Positions 1 through 8,660 are shown, counted from the stretch's first letter. The stretch: DNA of 64,000 nucleotides from Halonatronomonas sp964558325 (GCA_964558325.1 CAZLCX010000006.1:43615-107614); one strand, 5' to 3'. Notes: generated by a model from the sequence alone, not told the origin. Numbers and translations: made by a program.

Positions 1-8
1 AGTTTAAT

Positions 9-1712
9 TTGAAGAAAAAGTATAAGTATTTATTAATGTTTTTTCTTATTTCAGTAATTCTAATTGGAGGATTTTCAATTTATCACTACTGGTATAATAT
101 TAATAATCCAGATGAAATCAAATACCTGGCTATCCAGGACTGGTCCTATCCAACTAAGTTAATTAATAATTTATATTCAAGAGAATATGAGATAATTGGA
201 AATGATGAAAATCTAGAAGTTCTCTGGATTGATAGAGGTTCAAATAATAATAAAATTAAATTATCCCATTTTACCCGTTCAGGTGAATTGATTGAAGAAA
301 GTACAGTTTTTGAAGAAGAATCACTGAGAAATATTAATTATCATGATATTAATAATCAAAAGCTAATTTTTTATTTATCCGGTTCTGGCAAGAATATGAG
401 TTTAAATAAATTAAGTTTTAATGAATCATTTGAATTATTATCAAATGAAACTTTAATTGAAAATTTGTATAATGCCGGAGGTCTAAGCTCAAATTATGAG
501 GACTCTAATATTTTATTAAGCTGGCATCATAGAATTGATGAAATAAATAATAGTTATCAGGTTGGCGCAATTAAATATAATATCTCTGAAGGGATTGAAG
601 GTATTAATCCTGAACTTATAGTTAGTGAGTATGATTCCAGACACCCGGTTCCAATTATAAATAATAACAAGTTTTATATTATTTCAAATGATATGGATGA
701 AAAAGGATACTATGCTGGTTCAAGCGCCAATAATAATAGATATTTAATTACATTTAATCTAATTGATGAAGAATCTTTTACTTTAGATAATTCAGTTGAA
801 ATAGATAGAATTCAAATTAGAAATAAAAGGGATAGACCTGAATATGTAACTTTAGATGATGATCTATATATTTACTGGAATTATTTTGATTCTGATAGCA
901 GAGCAAGAACAATTTATTACTCTAATATAGATTTAACAGACTACTCAATTAAAGAATTAAAAAATATATCTGGTTTTTATAATTCAGAGCCCAGCCTCTT
1001 GAATACTCAAAACAAAAATTATTTTTCATATATTAATGAAGTTGATCCTGAAAAGGGTATAAAATTAGTTGAATCTAGTGATCCTATTGATAATAAAGTT
1101 ACAGGCAAAACCGCATTTCCAACACATAAATTTGTTTCCCAGCCAAGACTATCATATAATAATGAGGAAACAATTTTAAGCTGGTTAAGAATTGAAGGTG
1201 GGCAGAGAACATTATATTATTCTAGTGATGCTGAAGATTATAAGCCTGCTGTTTCTACAGTTTTAGGACTTTCAAGAGAAGAATTTGATCTTAATCCATT
1301 AAGTGTATTTTTGTATTATTTTCTGATCCCATTCTTACCAATGGTATTTAATCTCCAATTTTTAGTTCTACCTTTTTTAGCTGCATTTGCTTTATTTTAT
1401 ATTATAAAATATCTTAAAAATGATATATTGATTAATAAAAGATATTTTACTTTTATTTCATCAATTATATTTATTATTATTGGTGCAGTAATTCGAGGTG
1501 ATCTAGGTTTTCTATTTTTTCCTGATAGTCCGCCATCGAGATTATTAATTCCCATTTTGATTTCAGCTTTTATATCTGTTATAATTTATTTTAATGAAGT
1601 AGATGAATTATCAGGTTTAGAGTTTTATATTGGTTTTTCAATGATACTGGCGTTATTTTATTGGATAGCTCAGATAAACTTAGTCTTTCAAACATTTAAT
1701 TATTTCTTATAA
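9..1712 (+). CDS. Unknown membrane protein with propeller-like ectodomain
   Basis: I do not recognise this 567-residue protein. A hydrophobic signal-anchor lies at about residues 7-26. A long polar region (about 30-425) follows, with at least four spaced strands of the type I/V-L-S/x-W (near residues 71, 167, 287 and 391), two of them followed about 10-15 residues later by YYS. This resembles the blades of a sialidase/BNR-type beta-propeller, which is inference. About five membrane segments occupy residues 430-565. The start used is TTG at position 9; no ribosome-binding site is visible because the window begins eight bases upstream, so the true start could lie outside. It is probably a surface-exposed sensor or binding protein. 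Confidence is high that it is coding and low for function. Confidence 0.7.
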   Translation: MKKKYKYLLMFFLISVILIGGFSIYHYWYNINNPDEIKYLAIQDWSYPTKLINNLYSREYEIIGNDENLEVLWIDRGSNNNKIKLSHFTRSGELIEESTVFEEESLRNINYHDINNQKLIFYLSGSGKNMSLNKLSFNESFELLSNETLIENLYNAGGLSSNYEDSNILLSWHHRIDEINNSYQVGAIKYNISEGIEGINPELIVSEYDSRHPVPIINNNKFYIISNDMDEKGYYAGSSANNNRYLITFNLIDEESFTLDNSVEIDRIQIRNKRDRPEYVTLDDDLYIYWNYFDSDSRARTIYYSNIDLTDYSIKELKNISGFYNSEPSLLNTQNKNYFSYINEVDPEKGIKLVESSDPIDNKVTGKTAFPTHKFVSQPRLSYNNEETILSWLRIEGGQRTLYYSSDAEDYKPAVSTVLGLSREEFDLNPLSVFLYYFLIPFLPMVFNLQFLVLPFLAAFALFYIIKYLKNDILINKRYFTFISSIIFIIIGAVIRGDLGFLFFPDSPPSRLLIPILISAFISVIIYFNEVDELSGLEFYIGFSMILALFYWIAQINLVFQTFNYFL

Positions 1713-1736
1713 AAGCAATAGTAAAGGAGTATTATT

Positions 1737-1979
1737 ATGAATGAATTAGAATTATATTATCTTCAAAATTGTCCATTTTGTATTAAAGTATTAGATTATT
1801 TGGAAGAAACAAATATTGATATTAATTTAATTGAATTAAATGAAGTAGATGAAGCTAGAGAAACTTTAAAAGAACAGGGAGGAAAAGTTCAGGTTCCATG
1901 TTTATTCATAGATGGTAAACCTTTATATGAATCTGATGATATAATTGATTGGTTTGAAAATAATTTTGAAAATAAATAA
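1737..1979 (+). CDS. Glutaredoxin-like thioredoxin-fold protein
   Basis: This 80-residue protein has a thioredoxin fold of the glutaredoxin/GST N-terminal type. The redox motif CPFC is at residues 12-15, and the cis-proline region VPCLFIDG follows near residue 53. Such proteins catalyse thiol-disulfide exchange or deliver electrons in the cytoplasm. It has the normal length for a single-domain glutaredoxin. A clear AAGGAG ribosome-binding site lies 8 bases before the ATG. It follows the membrane protein at 9-1712 by 24 bases and is probably co-transcribed with it. Its partner substrate is not evident. Confidence 0.85.
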   Translation: MNELELYYLQNCPFCIKVLDYLEETNIDINLIELNEVDEARETLKEQGGKVQVPCLFIDGKPLYESDDIIDWFENNFENK

Positions 1980-1989
1980 TTAAATTTAC

Positions 1990-2018
1990 TTGAAATACCA
2001 ATTAAATTGTGTTAATCT
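1990..2018 (+). promoter_or_regulatory. Predicted sigma-A promoter of the cold-shock gene
   Basis: TTGAAA at 1990-1995 and TAATCT at 2013-2018 are separated by 17 bases. It would give a 5' leader of about 38 bases before the cold-shock gene at 2063. The call rests on consensus match and spacing only. Confidence 0.45.
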
Positions 2019-2062
2019 AATAATGGAATTAAAATAGATTAAATTTAGGAGGAATAAGTTTA

Positions 2063-2269
2063 ATGATTTACACAGGAAATGTAAAATGGTTTGATACTAA
2101 GAAGGGTTTTGGCTTTATTGAACGTGAAGGCGAAGAAGAGGATGTTTTTGTTCATTTTTCAGCCATTGAAGAAGATGGATTCAAAAATCTTGAAGACGGT
2201 CAGGAAGTAGAATTTGAAATTGTTGAAACTGACCGTGGACCACAGGCTGAAAATGTTGTTAAAATATAA
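2063..2269 (+). CDS. csp: Cold-shock domain RNA chaperone
   Basis: This 68-residue protein is a complete CspA/CspB-type cold-shock domain. It carries the RNP1-like motif KGFGFIE (residues 14-20) and the RNP2-like motif VFVHFSAI (28-35). These proteins bind single-stranded RNA and DNA and melt mRNA secondary structure. The start is set by AGGAGG about 9 bases upstream of the ATG. A predicted promoter lies before it and a strong terminator after it, so it is probably a monocistronic unit, as is usual for csp genes. Confidence 0.95.
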   Translation: MIYTGNVKWFDTKKGFGFIEREGEEEDVFVHFSAIEEDGFKNLEDGQEVEFEIVETDRGPQAENVVKI

Positions 2270-2309
2270 TTAACAAAAATATTTTCTAAATTATCTTAAT
2301 GTATTAATT

Positions 2310-2337
2310 CCCCCGAATTTTCGGGGGTTTTCTATTT
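2310..2337 (+). terminator. Intrinsic terminator after csp
   Basis: CCCCCGA pairs with TCGGGGG across a tiny AT loop (2310-2327), followed by a T-rich run TTTTCTATTT. It is the natural end of the cold-shock transcript. Confidence 0.85.
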
Positions 2338-2351
2338 GAAATGTAAATATA

Positions 2352-2380
2352 TTGCTGATTAAAGGAAAATATGCTATGAT
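2352..2380 (+). promoter_or_regulatory. Predicted promoter for the flavin reductase/nitroreductase pair
   Basis: TTGCTG (2352-2357) and TATGAT (2375-2380) have a 17-base spacer. The predicted transcript start near 2387 lies downstream of the ATG at 2383, which supports the ATG at 2407 as the translation start. Confidence 0.45.
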
Positions 2381-2406
2381 TAATGATGTGGGGGTGTGAT
2401 TATATA

Positions 2407-2907
2407 ATGAATTCCATAGATTATTTAACTGACCTGGATTTAGTTAATAAACAATTGCAGGACGGAGCTTTTTTAATTGTTAGATCTGAAAATAAGCTTA
2501 ATACTATGACTATTGGCTGGGGCATGATTGGCTATATCTGGAATAAGCCTATTTTTCAAGTTTTAGTCAGGCCTTCAAGGTATACATATGAGTTAATAAA
2601 AAATACCGATAATTTTTCTGTTTCAGTGCCCTATGAATTTGATATGAATAAAGAACTTGCATACTGTGGAAGTAAATCTGGAAGAGATGTTGATAAATTT
2701 TCTGAATTAGATTTAAATATAATTGAGTCGCCAGATGTCCAGTCTCCATTTATTAAAAGAGCCACTTATCATTATTCCTGTAAAATATTATATCAAGATA
2801 AGATTATTAAAACTGAACTAGATAACGAAATCACTAAAAGTTTTTATTCTAATGAAGATTATCATTTCCAGTATTATGGTGAAATAATTTCAGCTTATAA
2901 AAATTAG
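2407..2907 (+). CDS. Flavin reductase family protein
   Basis: This protein of about 166 residues belongs to the FMN-binding split-barrel flavin reductase-like family. Recognisable parts are the N-terminal TIGWG strand, the region around residue 45 (PIFQVLVRPSRYT), and the FSVSVP strand followed by a C/G-S-K-SGRDxDKF loop. Family members bind FMN or reduce flavins with NAD(P)H. The longest ORF begins at 2383, but GGGGGTG at 2390-2396 sits at normal distance from the ATG at 2407, so I use 2407. It precedes a nitroreductase by 18 bases, so the two probably form a small flavin-redox operon. The substrate is unknown. Confidence 0.85.
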   Translation: MNSIDYLTDLDLVNKQLQDGAFLIVRSENKLNTMTIGWGMIGYIWNKPIFQVLVRPSRYTYELIKNTDNFSVSVPYEFDMNKELAYCGSKSGRDVDKFSELDLNIIESPDVQSPFIKRATYHYSCKILYQDKIIKTELDNEITKSFYSNEDYHFQYYGEIISAYKN

Positions 2908-2925
2908 CCTATAGGGGGAATTGTT

Positions 2926-3498
2926 ATGAATTTTAAAGAATTAGTAAAGGGTAATCGTTCTTATCGTCGTTATGATGAAGAATATGATTTAAAAAGAAAA
3001 GATCTTGAGTATTTTATTGATTTAGCAAGAATGACAGCTTCTGCTGCTAATCGCCAGCCATTAAAATATTATCTGGCAAATGATACAGAAACTAATGAAA
3101 AAATTTTTGAAACATTAAGTTGGGCCGGTTATATTGAAGATTGGGATGAACCTAAAAAAGGTGAAAGACCTTCTGGTTATATAGTTATTCTTGGAGATAA
3201 AACTATTTCAAAGAACTATTTCTGCGATCCAGGAATAGCAGCTCAAACTATTTTATTAGGAGCCAGGGAAAAGGAATTAGGAGGCTGTATTTTTGCTGCA
3301 ATTAATAAAGAGAAATTAAGAAATAATTTAGATATTTCTAATAAATTTGAAATATTATATGTAATATCACTGGGTAAACCAGTTGAAAAGGTAGTTTTAG
3401 AAGAAATGGACGATAATGATAATATAAAATATTGGAGAGATGAGGAGCAGGTACATCATGTTCCTAAAAGAGGTTTAAATCAAATAATAATAAATTAA
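2926..3498 (+). CDS. Nitroreductase family FMN oxidoreductase
   Basis: The 190 residues have the nitroreductase fold. An N-terminal RSYRRYDE motif (FMN phosphate binding) is followed by the AASANRQPLKYYL region and a late GxxxLGGC segment (GAREKELGGCIFAAI). Such enzymes use FMN and NAD(P)H to reduce nitro groups, quinones or enones; the true substrate cannot be read from sequence. GGGGG stands 8 bases before the ATG. It is probably transcribed with the flavin reductase upstream and ends at a strong hairpin. Confidence 0.9.
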   Translation: MNFKELVKGNRSYRRYDEEYDLKRKDLEYFIDLARMTASAANRQPLKYYLANDTETNEKIFETLSWAGYIEDWDEPKKGERPSGYIVILGDKTISKNYFCDPGIAAQTILLGAREKELGGCIFAAINKEKLRNNLDISNKFEILYVISLGKPVEKVVLEEMDDNDNIKYWRDEEQVHHVPKRGLNQIIIN

Positions 3499-3504
3499 TT
3501 ATAA

Positions 3505-3540
3505 TAGGATGGCTATAAGCCATCCTATAACTATTTTTTA
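3505..3540 (+). terminator. Intrinsic terminator after nitroreductase gene
   Basis: A 10-bp perfect stem TAGGATGGCT/AGCCATCCTA with a 3-base loop (3505-3527) is followed by a T-rich tract ending in TTTTTT. Confidence 0.8.
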
Positions 3541-3559
3541 ATGTATAGGAGTTATTTAT

Positions 3560-5047
3560 ATGTTTAAAAAACATAAGCAAATTTTACATTACACAGGGTC
3601 CTTAATATTTATTATAGCAATTATATTGATTTTACCTTTGTTAATAGCAATTTTTAATAATGAAGGTTTTGAAACAGTAATTATATATTTGTTGACAATT
3701 TTCATTTTTTTAATAATTGGTATATTGTTAAATAAATTAAATAAAGTTAAAAGAGAAATCAATATTGCGACAGGTATGCTTTTGTGTAGTTTAGGCTGGA
3801 TTATTGGCTCATTTATTGTTTCTATACCATTCTATTTTATTTTTAAAATACCCTATGTTGATGCTTATTTTGAGGCTATGAGTGGCTTCACAACAACAGG
3901 TATAACTATGTTAACTGGAATTAGTAATTATCCTGCTTCAATCTTGTTTTTAAGGGCCTTAATTCAGTGGCTTGGTGGTTTGGGAATCTTAACTTTTTTC
4001 CTACTGGTAACTTTTAGATTAGGAAGTGGAGTCTGGCATCTATTTACAGCAGAATCTCATAAAGCTGTTAATTCCAGACCAGTACCAAATATTTTTAAAA
4101 CTATTAAAATTTTATGGTCTATCTATTTAGTTTTGACAGTTTTATTGATTATAATACTATTCATTTTGGGATTGAGCTTCTATGATTCAATCACTCATGC
4201 TTTTACAACCTTATCGACTGGAGGATATTCAAACTATGATGCAAGCATAGACTACTTTAGAACTGCAGGATATAATAATCATATTTTGATTGAATATGTT
4301 TTTATAATATTTATGTTCTTTGGTGGGATTAACTTTTTAATATTTTATAAATTAAAAAATTTAGAGTTTGCTGATGTTTTTAATGATAGAGAATTAAGAT
4401 TATATTTTAAAATAATTATTTATACAACTATTTTAATTTTCTTATCTGTATTAGTTGTACATTCTGTTGATTTTAATTTTAAAATTATTGAAGAAAATTT
4501 TAGACAGGTTTTATTTCAGGTTGTGTCTATTTTGACTACAACCGGTTATGGTACAAAGGATATAGCTGCCCCTTACTTTTCTGCCTTTGCTCGACAATTA
4601 TTTTTATTTCTTATGTTAGTAGGAGGTTCAGTTGGCTCAACAGGTGGTGGAATCAAAGTATATAGAGCTTTAATATTAAAAGAACTATTTATCAGGGAAA
4701 TAAAGACCCTGGGGTATCCAAGGAGAGCGGTTAAACCTATAGTAATTAATAATTCTATAATAGAAAAATCAGAGATATATAGAATTTCAGGTATTTTCTT
4801 TGCCTGGTTAGCTTTTTTATTAATCGGCGGTTTGATAACAGCCTTCTTTTCAGACCATACAGCTTTAGAGTCAATTTCCGGAATGTTTTCTGCAGTAAAT
4901 AATATAGGTCCTTCCTATATTTCAGTGACTGAGATGTCTGAATTAAATTCAATTGTTAAAATTACTTATATAATAGGGATGTTAGCAGGTAGACTTGAAA
5001 TAATACCAGTTATTGCATTATTTAATAAAAATATCTGGACAAAATAA
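3560..5047 (+). CDS. trkH: TrkH-family potassium uptake channel subunit
   Basis: This 495-residue integral membrane protein of the Trk/Ktr/HKT superfamily conducts K+ across the cytoplasmic membrane. Four pore-loop filters can be seen: TTTGIT (near residue 112), LSTGGYS (about 220), TTTGYGT (about 330) and NNIGPS (about 452). The conserved GSTGGGIK segment follows filter three. Its length matches TrkH (about 480) rather than the shorter KtrB. The trkA gene follows after 15 bases and supplies the regulatory subunit. TAGGAG precedes the ATG. A second, separate Ktr pair lies at 19.4-21.4 kb, as might be expected of a cell that accumulates KCl. Confidence 0.93.
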   Translation: MFKKHKQILHYTGSLIFIIAIILILPLLIAIFNNEGFETVIIYLLTIFIFLIIGILLNKLNKVKREINIATGMLLCSLGWIIGSFIVSIPFYFIFKIPYVDAYFEAMSGFTTTGITMLTGISNYPASILFLRALIQWLGGLGILTFFLLVTFRLGSGVWHLFTAESHKAVNSRPVPNIFKTIKILWSIYLVLTVLLIIILFILGLSFYDSITHAFTTLSTGGYSNYDASIDYFRTAGYNNHILIEYVFIIFMFFGGINFLIFYKLKNLEFADVFNDRELRLYFKIIIYTTILIFLSVLVVHSVDFNFKIIEENFRQVLFQVVSILTTTGYGTKDIAAPYFSAFARQLFLFLMLVGGSVGSTGGGIKVYRALILKELFIREIKTLGYPRRAVKPIVINNSIIEKSEIYRISGIFFAWLAFLLIGGLITAFFSDHTALESISGMFSAVNNIGPSYISVTEMSELNSIVKITYIIGMLAGRLEIIPVIALFNKNIWTK

Positions 5048-5062
5048 TTTTTAAAAAAAGAG

Positions 5063-5743
5063 GTGTCTAAAATATATATATTAATTGCAGGTGGAGGTAT
5101 TGTTGGAAGAAGTCTTGTAAAAAAACTAGTGGATAAACATGATTTAGTTGTTATTGATCTAGAAAAAGATGTATGTGAGAGAATCTATAGTCAATATGGA
5201 GCAGTCAGTGTTCATGGCAATGCAACAAAAATTAATGTCTTAAAAGATGCAGGCATAGAAAAATGTGATGTAGCTGTTTCTGTTATGAGGGAAGATGTTG
5301 ACAATTTAGCATTTACAATTCTGGCTAAAAACTTTGGAGTGGATAAAATATTAGTTAGAATGAGAGATCCGGAATATGAAAATGCATACAGACTGGCAGG
5401 AGCTACAAATATTGGAGCGGTTATGAATCTCCTGGCTGAAAGATTTGTGGTGGATATAGAAGAACCAAGAATCAGAAAAGTTGCATCTTTAGGTGATGGA
5501 AAAGCTGAAGTTTCTATTATTACCATTCCAGAGAATGCAAGATCTAATGGACAATCAATTGCTGATATAGTTAATAATACTAAATTCCCAGATGATTGTG
5601 TTATTGCCGGGATTTATGATACTGATGAAGATCAATTAATTATCCCGAGAGGAAATAGGAAGATTCATGCTGGTAATCAGGTCTTTTTAGTGGCAACAAA
5701 AGAAAATATGATCAAAGCAGCGGATTTTTTAATGGGCACTTAA
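5063..5743 (+). CDS. trkA: TrkA-type regulatory subunit of the K+ transporter (start uncertain)
   Basis: This cytoplasmic RCK protein of about 226 residues gates the TrkH channel. It has an N-terminal Rossmann domain (GGGIVGRSL, then the acidic VVIDLEKD strand end) and a C-terminal RCK_C domain (about residues 140-226). It holds one RCK unit, half of E. coli TrkA, so it should assemble as a multimer. The start is problematic. The only conventional codon, GTG at 5063, overlaps the ribosome-binding GAGG (5060-5063). ATA at 5072 lies 8 bases after GAGG, the spacing seen at several other genes here, and gives the typical N-terminus MYILIAGGG. I give the GTG coordinates but think ATA is a serious alternative. 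Confidence 0.9.
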   Translation: MSKIYILIAGGGIVGRSLVKKLVDKHDLVVIDLEKDVCERIYSQYGAVSVHGNATKINVLKDAGIEKCDVAVSVMREDVDNLAFTILAKNFGVDKILVRMRDPEYENAYRLAGATNIGAVMNLLAERFVVDIEEPRIRKVASLGDGKAEVSIITIPENARSNGQSIADIVNNTKFPDDCVIAGIYDTDEDQLIIPRGNRKIHAGNQVFLVATKENMIKAADFLMGT

Positions 5744-5776
5744 TCCAAATTTACTATATTACTTTTATTTTATCAA

Positions 5777-5805
5777 TTGAAGCTGCTTGTAAGAAAAGTT
5801 ATAAT
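5777..5805 (+). promoter_or_regulatory. Predicted promoter of the histidine-degradation operon
   Basis: TTGAAG (5777-5782) and TATAAT (5800-5805) have a 17-base spacer, upstream of GGAGGCGA and the GTG start at 5841. No obvious operator repeat is seen. Confidence 0.55.
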
Positions 5806-5840
5806 ATTATATGGATAAACTATAATTTGGAGGCGATATT

Positions 5841-6743
5841 GTGAAAAAACTTGTTGAAACAGTACCAAATTTTAGTGAGGGCAGGGACCAGGCTAAAATT
5901 GAAGCAATAGTTAAACCATTTAAAAAAATTGAAGATGTTAAATTGTTGGATGCTTCAGCTGATAAAGACCATAATCGATTAGTGGTTACAGCTATTGGAA
6001 CTCCTGAAGCTGTTGAAAAAGCTATTTATGAATCAACAAAAATTGCAATTGATGAAATTAATATGGAAAAGCATGAAGGAGAGCATCCAAGAATGGGAAC
6101 TGTTGATGTAATTCCATTCACTCCAGTTAAAAATATTGAGATGGAAGAAACTAAAGAATTGGCAGATAGAGTTGCTCAAAGATTATCTAAAGATTTTAAT
6201 CTACCAATATTTATGTATGAAGAATCAGCCATTAATGAGGAAAGAAAAAACTTAGCTAAAATTAGAAAAGGTCAATATGAAGGTATGAAAGAAAAAATTA
6301 AAAAACCAGAGTGGAAGCCAGATTATGGCCCGTCAGAAATTCATCCAACTGCCGGAGTTTCTGCTGTTGGAGCCAGGATGCCCTTAGTAGCATTTAATAT
6401 TAATTTAGACACTGATAATAAAGAGGTAGCCGATAAAATAGCTAGAAAAATTAGGCATTCAGGCGGAGGATTAAGATACTGCAAGGCAATTGGTATTGAT
6501 TTAAAGGATAAAGGTATAGCCCAGGTGTCTATGAATATGACCAATTTCAAGGGTACTTCTTTATATCAGGTTATGGAAATGGTTAAATTTGAGGCTGAAA
6601 GATTTGGGGTTAATATCATTGGAAGTGAGTTAATTGGTTTATTACCGTCTGAAGCTTTATTTGAGGTAGCTGAATATTACCTGAAGTTAGATGATTTCAA
6701 ACTGGACCAGGTAATAGAAAATAGACTTTTGGAAGATCTCTAA
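5841..6743 (+). CDS. ftcD: Glutamate formimidoyltransferase
   Basis: This 300-residue enzyme transfers the formimino group of N-formimino-L-glutamate, the product of histidine breakdown, to tetrahydrofolate. It starts with the family signature ETVPNFSEGRD and has the usual two-subdomain architecture, with the conserved H-E-G-EHPRMGTVDVIPF stretch near residues 77-95. It is a stand-alone transferase without the cyclodeaminase domain, which is encoded two genes downstream. The GTG start is supported by GGAGGCGA. The stop codon overlaps the next ATG by one base, so translation of the operon is coupled. Confidence 0.95.
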   Translation: MKKLVETVPNFSEGRDQAKIEAIVKPFKKIEDVKLLDASADKDHNRLVVTAIGTPEAVEKAIYESTKIAIDEINMEKHEGEHPRMGTVDVIPFTPVKNIEMEETKELADRVAQRLSKDFNLPIFMYEESAINEERKNLAKIRKGQYEGMKEKIKKPEWKPDYGPSEIHPTAGVSAVGARMPLVAFNINLDTDNKEVADKIARKIRHSGGGLRYCKAIGIDLKDKGIAQVSMNMTNFKGTSLYQVMEMVKFEAERFGVNIIGSELIGLLPSEALFEVAEYYLKLDDFKLDQVIENRLLEDL

Positions 6744-8023
6744 TGAATAGTTTTAATAATGATTATTTAATTGTTTATAATATTGGTGAGTTGATCACTG
6801 CCGCTGATCCCTGGATTATAAAGGATGCAGCTATAGTAATAGATAAAAGTAATGGTATTATTAAAGAGATTGATAAAGATATCACTATCAAAGATAATTA
6901 TAATCTTTCAAAGTATAACACTCTAGATGCTAAAGGTTCTCCAGTGTTACCTGGTTTTATAGATTCACATACTCATTTTGTTTTTGGTGGATATAGAGCT
7001 GATGAGTATTTGTGGAGATTAGCTGGACAATCTTATTCTGAAATAATGGCAAAAGGCGGAGGTATTGTTAACACTGTTGATGCAACTAGAAAAACTTCCT
7101 TTGAAGATCTTTTAGCTATATGTAAAAAAAGATTGGATAATTATTTGCAGCAGGGGGTAACTACCATTGAAGGTAAAAGCGGTTATGGCTTAAATCTGGA
7201 GACAGAGTTAAAACAATTGGATGTAATGAGGTCTTTAAATAACAACCATCCAATTGATGTTGTTCAGACCTTTATGGGTGCCCATTCTGTTAGTAGAGAA
7301 TTTAAAGATGATAAAAAGGGTTTTGTTAATTATGTAATTGAAGAGATGCTGCCAGTAATTTCAGAAAGAGAAGATGTATCATTTTGTGATGTTTTCTGTG
7401 ATCAAGGAGTTTTTACAACTGAACAGACAAAAAAGATTCTATTAAAGGCTAAAGAATTAGGTTTAAAACCTAAACTACATGTTGATGAAATTGCATATGT
7501 TGGAGGCGCAGAGTTAGCTGCAGAGATTAGTGCTGTTTCTGCCGAGCATTTATTAAAGGTATCTGATGAAGGCATTTCTAGAATGGCTGAAAGTGATGTA
7601 ATTCCAGTGGTATTACCGATCACAGCGTTTAGTCTTCAGGAAAATTATGCACCTGCACGGAAAATGCTTAAAAATGGATTAGATGTTGCTGTTTCTACTG
7701 ATTTCAATCCAGGTAGTTCACATTCTTATTCAATACCATTATTACTATCTTTATCTGCCATAAAACTGAAAATGAACTTAAAAGAAATAGTTAAAGCTGT
7801 AACTATTAATGCTGCTAAAGCTTTAGATAAAGATGAAATAATCGGTAGTTTAGAAACTGGAAAATTAGCAGATTTAATAATACTAGATGCTCCATCATAT
7901 GAGCATTTAATCTATAATATTGGTGGCAATATTGTCGATACAGTGATTAAGAGCGGCAGTATAGTCCATAAAAAAGATGTACTTTATTATAAAAAGAATA
8001 ATATTATGAAGGGTGATAAATAA
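6743..8023 (+). CDS. hutI: Imidazolonepropionase
   Basis: This 426-residue amidohydrolase hydrolyses 4-imidazolone-5-propanoate to formiminoglutamate in histidine catabolism. The metal-binding motif DSHTHFVFGG lies near residue 73, with later histidines in GAHS and KLHVDE and the STDFNPGS aspartate motif near residue 315. Its length matches the family. It overlaps ftcD and the next gene by one base each. HutH and HutU, the preceding enzymes, are not in the window and would have to be encoded elsewhere. Confidence 0.95.
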   Translation: MNSFNNDYLIVYNIGELITAADPWIIKDAAIVIDKSNGIIKEIDKDITIKDNYNLSKYNTLDAKGSPVLPGFIDSHTHFVFGGYRADEYLWRLAGQSYSEIMAKGGGIVNTVDATRKTSFEDLLAICKKRLDNYLQQGVTTIEGKSGYGLNLETELKQLDVMRSLNNNHPIDVVQTFMGAHSVSREFKDDKKGFVNYVIEEMLPVISEREDVSFCDVFCDQGVFTTEQTKKILLKAKELGLKPKLHVDEIAYVGGAELAAEISAVSAEHLLKVSDEGISRMAESDVIPVVLPITAFSLQENYAPARKMLKNGLDVAVSTDFNPGSSHSYSIPLLLSLSAIKLKMNLKEIVKAVTINAAKALDKDEIIGSLETGKLADLIILDAPSYEHLIYNIGGNIVDTVIKSGSIVHKKDVLYYKKNNIMKGDK

Positions 8024-8631
8024 TGGCATTTGCAGATTTATCTTTAAAAGAATTCTCAGAAGAAGTGGCTTCTGACAAACCAACTCCTGGAGGTGGTAGC
8101 GTAGCTGCTTTATCTGCTGCTTTAAGTTCTGCTTTATTAAAAATGGTAATAGTTTTAACAAAAGACAATAATGAATTAGATTCTTTTAGGTCTGATCTTA
8201 ATAAAGATATTAAAGATGCATTTCATTTGATGGATAAAGATAGCGATAGTTTTAATAAAGTTATGAAAGCTTTCAAAATGCCAAAGGAAACTGACTCAGA
8301 AAAAGAAAAAAGAAAAGAATCTATTCAAGCTGGACTTAAAGAAGCAAGCTTAACGCCACTTGATACAATGAAACTTGCTTATAAACTTATTGAAATTTCT
8401 ATTAAAGTTGCGAGAAATGGTAATAGAAATGCAGTTACAGATGCAGGGGTTGCAGGATTTATGGCTTTTTCTGCATTACAGGGTGGATATTATAATGTAT
8501 TTATAAACACTACATCTATAAAAGACGAAATATTTGTTGATAATATTGAAAAAGAAGCTAATAAAATGCTTAATGAATCAAAGGATTTATTAGAAGACTT
8601 AAATGAGATAATAATCAATACAGTAAAATAA
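8023..8631 (+). CDS. fchA: Formimidoyltetrahydrofolate cyclodeaminase
   Basis: This 202-residue, mostly helical enzyme converts 5-formimino-THF to methenyl-THF and ammonia. The N-terminal signature TPGGGSVAALSAAL is the folate-binding loop of the cyclodeaminase family, and the later NRNAVTDAGVAGF segment is also typical. Together with FtcD it does as two chains what the fused animal enzyme does as one. The methenyl-THF would feed one-carbon metabolism or formate/ATP formation in an anaerobe. The operon ends at a long bidirectional hairpin. Confidence 0.94.
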   Translation: MAFADLSLKEFSEEVASDKPTPGGGSVAALSAALSSALLKMVIVLTKDNNELDSFRSDLNKDIKDAFHLMDKDSDSFNKVMKAFKMPKETDSEKEKRKESIQAGLKEASLTPLDTMKLAYKLIEISIKVARNGNRNAVTDAGVAGFMAFSALQGGYYNVFINTTSIKDEIFVDNIEKEANKMLNESKDLLEDLNEIIINTVK

Positions 8632-8660
8632 TATGATTTTTAGTGGGAAAAATATAATTT

